6,695 nucleotides of DNA from Pseudomonadota bacterium (GTDB lineage: Bacteria; Pseudomonadota; Alphaproteobacteria; Rhizobiales; Aestuariivirgaceae), in contig JAEKFU010000392.1 in NCBI GenBank assembly GCA_016522385.1, positions 1 to 6,695 on the forward strand, read 5' to 3'. A program made the translations under genes and the position numbers. Below the pieces are notes generated by a model. That model was not told where the DNA came from. It did no database searches and saw nothing but the letters and a program-made list of their open reading frames with translations. Positions 1-5,594 of this stretch are shown here, in pieces (position 1 is the stretch's first letter; each line of letters starts with the position of its first letter).

Positions 1-45
1 ATTGTGCCAGCATAGTCGTGAGCCGGTGTTAATCGCATTGCGTTA

Positions 46-1398
46 ATGAATTTGTGGCACACATGGTCGCGGAATTGGCGAGAAAAGTGCAGGACGAACG
101 GGTTGTCAGCCAAGGGTACACAGCAAGAGGCGCAGAAGGCCCACTGCTCGCCCGGTCCGATGCCGCCGGTGGAAATTGAGTCACAGGCGCCGATTGCCGG
201 CGAGGTGGGCGTACGGAATGCCGATTTCATTGGCCGGACCTCAGGCCTCAGCCTTTACGCCGCAAGGGATCTTGAGAGTGTTGCTGACGTGTGGAGGGAA
301 TTTCAGGGCGCGGCCTGGTTCACGCCGTTTCAGGATATTGCCTGGGTCGAGGCCTGGTATGCGGCCGGTGGTCGTGCGAATGGGCATAAGCCATTTGTTG
401 TGCTGGGATATGAAGGGTGTCACCTGCGGTTCATCCTGCCGCTGGCGGTTCAGCGATCTGTCGGCGTGGCAAGGCTCATTTGGCTGGGCCAGGGTGTCAA
501 TGATTACAATGCGCCGCTTATCGATGCGGCGTTTGCTGCTCGCTGTGAGCGCGCGCTAGCTGACAAAATTTGGCATCGGGTCCTGAATGCCTGCGATGCG
601 ATCGACCTGATCGAATTTACAAAGCAGCCGGAGAGGGTCGCCGGTGAGCCAAACCGGTTCATCAATGCGGCGGCGGTGACGGGGTCATGCAGTGCGCATC
701 TCATCAATCTGCAACCGGGCTGGAAAGATTTCTACGCCTCACTGCGCGGCTCGAAATCGCGACGGCGCTTGCGGGAAAAAGCGAACAAGCTCGGCCGAGT
801 CGGCAGGTTGCGATTCAAGTGCGAAAAACGACCGGTTGAGCGGTGCAGGCTGATCCGCCAGGCGATAGCCTGGAAATCCGAACAGCTGCAGAGGAGCGGT
901 GACCGGAATCCATTTGATGCCTTTGCGAGCGACGACGTTGATGGAACCATCTTGGAGCGTACCCTTGTGGCGCTCGCCGAGATGCCAGACGGGCAACGCA
1001 GACTGCGGGTCGACGGCCTTTATGTTGGTGATGATGTGGCTGCGATCATTATCGCCCTGGTCGGGCCGGACTGTTACTCAGTGTTCATCACGTCGCACCC
1101 GGCCAATGGCAAAATGAAGTATTCGCCAGGCACTATTTTGCTGGTCAAGACCATGCAGCTGGCGGTGAGGGCGGGGCTTTCGCAATATGATTTCCTGGCC
1201 GGAGATGAAGCCTATAAAATGGACTGGTGCAACGAGCAAGTGGTGCTCTACGACCACGCGCATGGCTTGACCGTGAAAGGCAGATGGGCTGCCTCTGTCT
1301 CACGCTCGCTCCTATGGGCCAAGAAAGCCATCAAGGGGCAGCCCAAGACCATGGAATTGCTCAAGAATATCAATCGGCAGCGGTTGAAGCTGCGCTAG
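46..1398 (+). CDS. CelD/BcsL-like GNAT acyltransferase
   Basis: Predicted cytoplasmic GNAT-superfamily acyltransferase of the CelD/BcsL (Acetyltransf_6) type. Relatives are often linked to cellulose or exopolysaccharide formation, but the substrate cannot be read from sequence. Family-like sequence begins near residue 67, where a segment with a TPFQ-type motif (FTPFQDIAW, about 92-100) matches the usual N-terminal half. A basic stretch, GSKSRRRLREK, lies at about 235-245. The hallmark C-terminal block YDFLAGDEAYKMDW is at 381-394, followed by a basic tail. The protein is 450 residues from ATG 46, longer than the typical 350-400. ATG 46 has no visible Shine-Dalgarno sequence. TTG 103 has AGGA eight bases upstream, and ATG 160 is also in frame, so the first 40-65 residues are doubtful. 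No polysaccharide genes are adjacent in the window. The reading frame is sure, the family likely, the role inferred. Confidence 0.85.
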   Translation: MNLWHTWSRNWREKCRTNGLSAKGTQQEAQKAHCSPGPMPPVEIESQAPIAGEVGVRNADFIGRTSGLSLYAARDLESVADVWREFQGAAWFTPFQDIAWVEAWYAAGGRANGHKPFVVLGYEGCHLRFILPLAVQRSVGVARLIWLGQGVNDYNAPLIDAAFAARCERALADKIWHRVLNACDAIDLIEFTKQPERVAGEPNRFINAAAVTGSCSAHLINLQPGWKDFYASLRGSKSRRRLREKANKLGRVGRLRFKCEKRPVERCRLIRQAIAWKSEQLQRSGDRNPFDAFASDDVDGTILERTLVALAEMPDGQRRLRVDGLYVGDDVAAIIIALVGPDCYSVFITSHPANGKMKYSPGTILLVKTMQLAVRAGLSQYDFLAGDEAYKMDWCNEQVVLYDHAHGLTVKGRWAASVSRSLLWAKKAIKGQPKTMELLKNINRQRLKLR

Positions 1399-1473
1399 CA
1401 AACAGTGGCGTCAGATTGAAACAATGTGTGGGTTGAGTCTTCCGCCAACTAAAGGAAGTTGATCAGGTTCCTC

Positions 1474-1502
1474 GTTGTCGATTTTTTCAATCAAAGGACA
1501 AC
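1474..1502. repeat. Hairpin between acyltransferase and transglycosylase genes
   Basis: GTTGTC (1474-1479) pairs with GACAAC (1497-1502), and inside it GATT (1480-1483) pairs with AATC (1489-1492) around a TTTTC loop, leaving AAAG unpaired on the right. The T-run is in the loop rather than after the stem, so this is not a canonical intrinsic terminator. Just upstream, GGAAG at 1454-1458 could pair either with CTTCC at 1439-1443 or, as AGGAA, with TTCCT at 1468-1472. The function is unknown. Chance is a real possibility for stems this short. Confidence 0.3.
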
Positions 1503-1524
1503 CCTAATCCAGTGCCTGTCGCAG

Positions 1525-1554
1525 TTGTAAACGCTGCTGGCCGGATAATACTAT
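1525..1554 (+). promoter_or_regulatory. Candidate sigma-70-type promoter for lytic transglycosylase gene
   Basis: TTGTAA at 1525-1530 (4 of 6 to TTGACA) and TACTAT at 1549-1554 (4 of 6 to TATAAT) are separated by 18 bases. The -10 box ends about 33 bases before the ATG at 1588. A GATAAT at 1544-1549 overlaps but lacks a partner at the right distance. The prediction is by eye only. Confidence 0.3.
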
Positions 1555-1587
1555 AGGTCGGTCGGCAGTGCAGAACCGGAGGGCTTG

Positions 1588-2406
1588 ATGAGCAAGATGA
1601 TTCTGGCGGGATGTTGTTTAGCGGCGGTCGTGTTGATAGGGGGTGCTTCGGCACAGGCGGCCAGTTGCGGCAACACCGGGGCCGGTTTTGACCGCTGGCT
1701 CAAAGGATTCAAACGGAGCGCGGCCAATCAGGGCATTTCGAAACGAGTTCTGTCTGCAGCGCTCGATGGCGTTACCTACCACAGGCGGGTGGTCAAGCTC
1801 GACCGTTCGCAGAAATCGTTCAAGCTGACGTTCAATCAGTTTTATGCGCGCAGGGTCAACAACGCACTGATCAGACAGGGCAAGCGTAAGATGCAAAAGC
1901 ATGCCGGCACACTGAAGCGCATCAAAAGGCGCTATGGCGTACCGGCACCGGTGATCGTTGCGATCTGGGGGCTGGAAACGGGCTATGGCCGAAATTCCGG
2001 AAGGATGTCGGTGCTGCGCTCGCTAGCGACGCTCGCCTATGACTGCCGGCGTTCGGCGTTCTTCACCAATGAACTGATGAGTGCGCTCCGGATCGTCCAG
2101 CGTGGCGATATGAGCCCAACGGAGATGCGTGGCGCATGGGCCGGGGAAATCGGCCAAACGCAGTTTCTCGCGTCATCCTATATCAAATTTGCCGTTGACT
2201 TTGACGGTAACGGACGGCGTGATCTTATCCGCTCGACGCCGGATGTTCTGGCCTCGACGGCGAATTACCTGCGGGCCTATGGCTGGCGCGCAGGCGGTGG
2301 CTGGAAGCCTGGCTCTGCCAATTATGGCGTGATCAAGCAGTGGAACCGGGCGACGGTCTATCAAAAGACGATAGCCGTAATGGCCGACAAACTGGCTGGA
2401 CGCTAG
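1588..2406 (+). CDS. Lytic murein transglycosylase, MltB/SLT_2 family
   Basis: Periplasmic peptidoglycan lytic transglycosylase, which cleaves the MurNAc-GlcNAc bond with formation of 1,6-anhydro-MurNAc during wall remodelling. The 272-residue product starts with a signal peptide: basic start MSK, hydrophobic core to about residue 20, and a likely signal peptidase I site after AQA. No convincing lipobox is seen, unlike E. coli MltB, so a soluble periplasmic form is likely. The catalytic signature is WGLETGYGRNSG, with the predicted catalytic Glu at residue 130. Further family blocks follow: LATLAYDCRRSAFF, WAGEIGQTQFLASSY, DFDGNGRRDL and ANYLRAYGW. An early Cys (SCGNTG) and the Cys in YDCRR could form a disulfide. 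GGAGGG at 1578-1583 precedes ATG 1588; TTG 1585 is the only near alternative. There is no C-terminal peptidoglycan-binding domain, so this is a minimal-length member. Confidence 0.93.
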   Translation: MSKMILAGCCLAAVVLIGGASAQAASCGNTGAGFDRWLKGFKRSAANQGISKRVLSAALDGVTYHRRVVKLDRSQKSFKLTFNQFYARRVNNALIRQGKRKMQKHAGTLKRIKRRYGVPAPVIVAIWGLETGYGRNSGRMSVLRSLATLAYDCRRSAFFTNELMSALRIVQRGDMSPTEMRGAWAGEIGQTQFLASSYIKFAVDFDGNGRRDLIRSTPDVLASTANYLRAYGWRAGGGWKPGSANYGVIKQWNRATVYQKTIAVMADKLAGR

Positions 2407-2416
2407 GTTCATTGAG

Positions 2417-2447
2417 ATTCAGATTCACTTACTGACGTGAACTGAAT
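2417..2447 (+). repeat. Stem-loop just after the transglycosylase gene
   Basis: ATTCAG-A-TTCAC (2417-2428) pairs with GTGAA-CTGAAT (2437-2447). This gives eleven base pairs with one bulged A (2423) and an eight-base loop, starting eleven bases after the stop codon. No T-run follows, so it is a transcript-end or mRNA-stabilising stem-loop candidate rather than a canonical terminator. Confidence 0.4.
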
Positions 2448-2474
2448 TCCACTACACCCTAGATCACTTTTGCC

Positions 2475-2508
2475 AAAAAACCGGAGAGCCTGCCCGGCAA
2501 GCTCTTCG
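2475..2508 (-). terminator. Intrinsic terminator on the minus strand, no cognate gene seen
   Basis: Read on the minus strand, CGAAGAGC (2508-2501) pairs with GCTCTCCG (2489-2482), including one G-U pair. After an A/C mismatch the stem closes further with TGC/GCA over a CGG loop. One G and then six T (2480-2475) follow the stem, which is the classical intrinsic terminator arrangement. On the + strand there is no T-run after the stem. The genes on both sides point to the right, so the terminator would serve an unseen minus-strand transcript starting to its right, or limit antisense transcription into the transglycosylase gene. Confidence 0.45.
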
Positions 2509-2534
2509 AGTCCAAGGGAGTGTGGGGTAAGAAC

Positions 2535-2560
2535 TTGGCCAACGAGACGCGATTGGCCAA
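2535..2560. repeat. Two copies of palindrome TTGGCCAA, 18 bp apart
   Basis: The perfect 8-bp palindrome TTGGCCAA occurs at 2535-2542 and 2553-2560, separated by ten bases. Because each copy is self-complementary, the pair can be two tandem binding sites for a dimeric regulator or an 8-bp hairpin with a ten-base loop in RNA. It lies about 80 bases upstream of the TACAAT box and immediately to the right of the minus-strand terminator, so it could belong to either transcription unit. Confidence 0.4.
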
Positions 2561-2739
2561 TTGAACGCAACTACCAACGATCGCGAGACTAACTAACCAG
2601 TACATCAATAGAATGACATTTCGGCAGGTTCGCCATCTGCTACAATTCCCAATTGATAGTTGCCGGAAACTGGATCTACCGCTGATGTGTCGTATGGCTA
2701 CAGTGGTCCAAGGTGTTTCACTATGGAAAGGCTCGGAAT

Positions 2740-3204
2740 TTGCGTATCCGGCCAGCAGAAAAAAGCGATCTTCGCAGGATACAGAATTGCGCCCAGGAGG
2801 CGTATGCGATGTATGTGCAGCGGATCGGAAAGCGACCGGCGCCGATGGTCGCTGATTTCGATCAGCAGATCGCCGATGGCATCGTCCACGTGCTGACAGT
2901 TAGTGGTGAGGTTGTCGGTTTCATTGTGTTCTATGCACGTGACGATCATCTCCACCTGGAGAATGTTGCGGTGCGGCCGGATTTTCAGGGAATGGGATAC
3001 GGTGTGCAGCTGATCAAATTTGCCGAGAAGGTGGCTGGCGAACAGGGCATCCAGGCGATTGAGCTGTATACCAATGCCAAAATGACCGAGAATCTAAGGC
3101 TTTATCCCTATCTCGGTTATACTGAGATCGGTCGCTGGCACGAAGACGGGTTCAACCGTGTCTTTTTTCGTAAGGAATTGCCGGTTCAAATGAATTCTGG
3201 CTGA
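2740..3204 (+). CDS. GNAT family N-acetyltransferase
   Basis: Small acetyl-CoA-dependent N-acetyltransferase of the RimI-like GNAT fold; the acceptor is unknown. The start LRIRPAEKSDL is typical of the family's first strand. Motif A is clear: LENVAVRPDFQGMGYG, with the acetyl-CoA phosphate-binding Q-G-M-G-Y-G at about 83-88. It is followed by a motif-B-like segment, NAKMTENLRLYPYLGY. I chose TTG 2740 because GGAAAGG (2725-2731) lies eight bases upstream and the protein then begins where GNAT proteins usually do (154 residues). GTG 2713 would add nine residues but has weaker support. The gene ends 89 bases before queD on the same strand, so co-transcription with queDCE is possible but not shown. 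Family assignment is firm; any link to queuosine is inference from position only. Confidence 0.88.
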   Translation: MRIRPAEKSDLRRIQNCAQEAYAMYVQRIGKRPAPMVADFDQQIADGIVHVLTVSGEVVGFIVFYARDDHLHLENVAVRPDFQGMGYGVQLIKFAEKVAGEQGIQAIELYTNAKMTENLRLYPYLGYTEIGRWHEDGFNRVFFRKELPVQMNSG

Positions 3205-3293
3205 CCGGCAAGTGTTTGGACCAATTGTGAAGCGAGTTGCGCATTCGCCCACACGGCCTTAAGACCATCCGCAAACTGGACAGAAAGAACGCC

Positions 3294-3716
3294 ATGATCA
3301 CGTGCAAACGGATACATGATTTTTCGGCCGGGCACCGGGTGGTGGGGCATCAGCACCGCTGCCGGTTTCTGCATGGTCACAATTATCGGGTGACGTTTGA
3401 GTGTACTGCCGAGGAGCTGGACGCGCTCGGCCGAGTGATCGATTTCGGCGTAATGAAATCACAGCTGTGCCAGTGGCTGGAGGACAATTGGGATCACCGG
3501 ACATTGTTGTGGGAGCGTGACGAATTGGTGGCGCAACTGGACGTGGTGGCCGACAGTATCAGGACTGTACCGTTCAATCCGACGGCGGAAAACATGGCGG
3601 ATCACCTGCTGCGCGTTGTCGGACCGGTGCAGCTTGTCGATACTGGGGTGACGTTGAACCGGGTTATTGTTGAGGAAACCCGCAAGTGCAGCGCCGTGGC
3701 GGCACTAGAGAAATGA
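3294..3716 (+). CDS. queD: 6-carboxy-5,6,7,8-tetrahydropterin synthase
   Basis: QueD converts 7,8-dihydroneopterin triphosphate into 6-carboxy-5,6,7,8-tetrahydropterin, the second step from GTP toward preQ0. The 140-residue protein has the complete PTPS-fold signature. Zinc ligands are His14, His27 and His29 (FSAGH, LHGHNY), the catalytic Cys is Cys23 in C-RF-L-HGH, and Asp67-His68 lie in WDHRTLL. GRVIDFGVMK is at 46-55, PTAENMADHL at 96-105, and the substrate-anchoring Glu sits in VEETRKC near the C-terminus. ATG 3294 is chosen because MITCKRIHDFSAGH matches the family N-terminus; an in-frame TTG at 3237 would add 19 unrelated residues. The ribosome binding site is weak (GGACAGAAAG). Its stop overlaps the queC start. 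No preQ1 riboswitch was recognised upstream. Confidence 0.95.
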   Translation: MITCKRIHDFSAGHRVVGHQHRCRFLHGHNYRVTFECTAEELDALGRVIDFGVMKSQLCQWLEDNWDHRTLLWERDELVAQLDVVADSIRTVPFNPTAENMADHLLRVVGPVQLVDTGVTLNRVIVEETRKCSAVAALEK

Positions 3717-4414
3717 GTAAGCGATCTGCATTGGTGTTGTTTTCCGGGGGACAAGATTCCGGAACTTGTCTGGCCTGGGCCCTGCAGCAGTTCGATCTGG
3801 TTGAAACCGTCGGGTTTGACTATGGCCAGCGACATGCCGTCGAGATGGACGTACGGCCAGCATTCCGTAAGGAGTTGGCTAAGAGATTTCCAGGCTGGGC
3901 AGACAAGCTGGGCCCCGATCATGTGTTGGACGCCTCGGTCATCAAACAACTCGGCACGACGGCGATGACCGATGATGTGGCAATCGCATTCGAGCAAGAC
4001 GGTCTGCCCAACACGTTTGTGCCCGGACGCAATCTGCTTTTCTTTACCCTGGCGGGTGCGTTGGCCTACCGGCGTGATATCGGCAACCTGGTCGGCGGGA
4101 TGTGCGAGACCGACTACTCTGGATACCCCGATTGCCGCGATGACACGCTCAAGAGCCAACAGGTGACCTTGTCACTGGGGCTTGCCCAGCGCATGGTTGT
4201 GCACACACCACTGATGTGGATTGACAAGGCCGGCACATTTGCGCTGGCCAAAAATCTTGGCGGAAATGCGCTTGTTGATCTCGTAGTAGAGCATACCCAC
4301 TCATGTTATCTGGGCGATCGGTCAAAGCGGCATGATTGGGGCTACGGGTGCGGTGATTGCCCGGCCTGCGAGCTCAGAGCAACTGGCTGGAGCAGCTATC
4401 GGTCAAGCGGATGA
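3713..4414 (+). CDS. queC: 7-cyano-7-deazaguanine (preQ0) synthase
   Basis: QueC uses ATP and ammonia to turn 7-carboxy-7-deazaguanine into preQ0, via adenylation and an amide intermediate. The 233-residue protein opens with the PP-loop SGGQDSGT at 11-18. It has the family blocks FDYGQRH, NTFVPGRN, ETDYSGYPDCR and HTHSCYLGDR. The C-terminal zinc site is Cys198, Cys213, Cys216 and Cys219 (C-x14-C-GD-C-PA-C). The first spacing is 14 residues, longer than the 8 in E. coli QueC as I recall it, so this is a variant with a loop of charged and aromatic residues (SKRHDWGYG). The length is normal. ATG 3713 overlaps the queD stop as ATGA, indicating translational coupling; the longer in-frame start at 3686 lies inside queD and adds nothing recognisable. 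Confidence 0.96.
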   Translation: MSKRSALVLFSGGQDSGTCLAWALQQFDLVETVGFDYGQRHAVEMDVRPAFRKELAKRFPGWADKLGPDHVLDASVIKQLGTTAMTDDVAIAFEQDGLPNTFVPGRNLLFFTLAGALAYRRDIGNLVGGMCETDYSGYPDCRDDTLKSQQVTLSLGLAQRMVVHTPLMWIDKAGTFALAKNLGGNALVDLVVEHTHSCYLGDRSKRHDWGYGCGDCPACELRATGWSSYRSSG

Positions 4415-5064
4415 GCAAGCGTTACTCAGTGAAGGAGATTTTCTATACCCTGCAGGGCGAAGGTGCCCGGGCGGGCCGAGCCGCCGTATTTCTGCGGTTT
4501 GCCGGCTGCAATCTGTGGTCCGGTCTGGAGCGCGACCGGGCAGCCGCGGTATGCCGATTCTGCGATACCGACTTTGTGGGCATGGATGGCGAGGGCGGAG
4601 GCCGGTTCGAGGATGCGGATGCATTGGCCGATGCCGTGGCCGCAAAATGGCCCGGTGGTGAGGGAGGCTATGTGGTATGCACCGGCGGAGAACCGACCTT
4701 GCAACTGGATGCCGCCCTGGTTAGCGAGCTGCATGCGCGAGAATTTGAGGTCGCCATAGAAACGAATGGCACCATTCCGGTAACCGATGGGGTCGACTGG
4801 ATCTGCGTGAGTCCCAAAGGGTCAGCTAAGGTTGTGCAAACCTGTGGTCACGAGCTGAAGCTAGTCTATCCGCAAATCGAAGCCGACGCCCAGCCTGATA
4901 GGTTTGAAAGCCTTGATTTTCGACATTTTATCCTCCAGCCGTTGGAGGTCTTAGGGGATGAGGAGGCCTCGCACCGCAATGTCGAGGCGACTGCGCGTTA
5001 TTGCCTGGCGCATCCTTACTGGCGACTTGGATTACAGACGCACAAGATTGTGGGCCTAGCGTAG
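4411..5064 (+). CDS. queE: 7-carboxy-7-deazaguanine synthase, CX14CX2C type
   Basis: QueE is a radical SAM enzyme that contracts the ring of 6-carboxytetrahydropterin to 7-carboxy-7-deazaguanine. The 217-residue protein has YTLQGEG at 12-18 and the 4Fe-4S cluster ligands Cys33, Cys48 and Cys51, spaced CX14CX2C instead of the canonical radical SAM CX3CX2C. The same spacing is established for Burkholderia multivorans QueE. SAM-binding TGGEP is at 91-95, ETNGT at 117-121, SPK at 134-136, and the C-terminal LQTHK near 208-212. ATG 4411 overlaps the queC stop as ATGA; an earlier in-frame start at 4357 lies inside queC and is unlikely. It is the last gene of the run. The downstream 80 bases contain only a short CTGCA/TGCAG inverted repeat (5074-5091) and no T-tract, so no clear terminator is seen. 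Confidence 0.96.
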   Translation: MSKRYSVKEIFYTLQGEGARAGRAAVFLRFAGCNLWSGLERDRAAAVCRFCDTDFVGMDGEGGGRFEDADALADAVAAKWPGGEGGYVVCTGGEPTLQLDAALVSELHAREFEVAIETNGTIPVTDGVDWICVSPKGSAKVVQTCGHELKLVYPQIEADAQPDRFESLDFRHFILQPLEVLGDEEASHRNVEATARYCLAHPYWRLGLQTHKIVGLA

Positions 5065-5280
5065 CGGCGTTTCCTGCATCGTCTGCTGCAGTAAAACTAT
5101 GTCGAACTGGTGAAATACCACTTCCCCTGCCAATTATCGTAAAAATTTATTGTTCGAATTAATAGAAGATCAATTTTAAAAGGTGTTTCTATTTCGTTAA
5201 CGCCGTCCTTGTGCGGTAAAAAATGCATGAAGCGAAAAGGTTAGCGCCTTGCTAGCAATCTGACGAAGGGAGAGTGGCAG
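5065..5280 (+). promoter_or_regulatory. AT-rich leader upstream of small membrane protein gene
   Basis: The stretch from about 5130 to 5200 is distinctly richer in A and T than its surroundings, as expected for a promoter and its upstream element. The best by-eye pair, TTGTTC at 5150-5155 with TTTTAA at 5174-5179, is weak. CGTTAACG at 5195-5202 and TTGCTAGCAA at 5249-5258 are perfect palindromes. No terminator for queE stands out. Confidence 0.3.
5249..5258. promoter_or_regulatory. 10-bp perfect palindrome, possible operator
   Basis: TTGCTAGCAA is perfectly self-complementary. It sits seven bases before the Shine-Dalgarno sequence AAGGGAG (5266-5272) of the gene starting at 5281. The position suits an operator or a 5' UTR element. 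The neighbouring HTH protein at 5595 is a conceivable but untested binder. Confidence 0.25.
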
Positions 5281-5535
5281 ATGAGCTTTGCAACTACCAA
5301 CCAACAGGCGGTTTGGAAGCAAATCGCCAATGAAAAAGATGATATGGCCAAACATATGGCGCGTATCGCCTTGGGGCTTTTCATCGCCTGCAATGTGCTG
5401 GCAGCGACGGCATATTCCGCCCACTCGAAATACTCGAGCATGTGTTCGTTTGTTGATGAAAAGCAGCAGTTGGCAGCTGACGGTTACACCGATGAAAAAA
5501 TCACTACGGTGCTGAAAGCCGATTTCTGCGACTGA
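5281..5535 (+). CDS. Small single-pass membrane protein, unknown function
   Basis: I do not recognise this 84-residue protein. It has a polar N-terminal segment (1-25), one hydrophobic segment at about 27-47 (from ARIALGLFIAC to YSAH), and an acidic/polar C-terminal part. Two cysteines, Cys55 and Cys83, bracket a short domain with DGYTDEKI, and could form a disulfide if that part faces the periplasm. The start at 5281 is well supported by AAGGGAG (5266-5272) with an eight-base spacer. An internal ATG at 5344 would leave a signal-peptide-like N-terminus but has no good ribosome binding site. Arg28 is the only basic residue near the start of the segment, so orientation is uncertain. It precedes the HTH/zipper gene by 59 bases on the same strand and may be co-transcribed with it. 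Confidence 0.72.
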   Translation: MSFATTNQQAVWKQIANEKDDMAKHMARIALGLFIACNVLAATAYSAHSKYSSMCSFVDEKQQLAADGYTDEKITTVLKADFCD

Positions 5536-5543
5536 GCAGCATC

Positions 5544-5569
5544 CAGCCGCGCCGTACAGGCGCCAGCTG
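5544..5569 (+). repeat. GC-rich hairpin between the two small genes
   Basis: GCGCC (5549-5553) pairs with GGCGC (5559-5563) over GTACA, and the stem continues with CAGC (5544-5547) against GCTG (5566-5569) across a small C/CA internal loop. No T-run follows, so it is not an intrinsic terminator. It could stabilise the upstream message or set relative expression of the two genes. Confidence 0.4.
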
Positions 5570-5594
5570 AACCCCATATGAAAAGGACGGTAAG

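Larger units (their letters stand above)
2407..2739. other. Gene-free intergenic region with structured elements
   Basis: I see no credible coding sequence in either direction here. The region contains the stem-loop at 2417-2447, the minus-strand terminator at 2475-2508, the twin TTGGCCAA palindromes at 2535-2560, and TACAAT at 2641-2646, a good -10 box (5 of 6) that lacks a well-spaced -35. The only open frames across it are short, lack family resemblance and run out of frame into the following GNAT gene. Confidence 0.5.

Noticed and set aside
1453..1487. Intrinsic terminator for the acyltransferase gene using TTTTTT at 1482-1487
   Set aside because: The nearest upstream stem (AGGAA/TTCCT) is only five base pairs and lies nine bases before the T-run, too weak and too far.
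2613..2896. Two short + strand frames between the transglycosylase and GNAT genes
   Set aside because: They run out of frame into the GNAT gene, lack convincing ribosome binding sites and show no motif.
3205..3293. preQ1 riboswitch upstream of queD
   Set aside because: I looked for a compact hairpin with an A-rich tail that could form the known preQ1 pseudoknot and found none; a weak TTGCGC/TAAGAC promoter-like pair (3237-3265) is too poor to call.
3602..4159. 185-residue open frame antisense to queD and queC
   Set aside because: It lies opposite strongly conserved enzyme coding sequence and resembles no family.
3294..5064. DNA-modification (dpd) or archaeosine-type 7-deazapurine system
   Set aside because: preQ0 genes can serve such systems, but no dpd, TGT-like, nuclease or helicase gene is present; three adjacent que genes are explained by ordinary queuosine synthesis.
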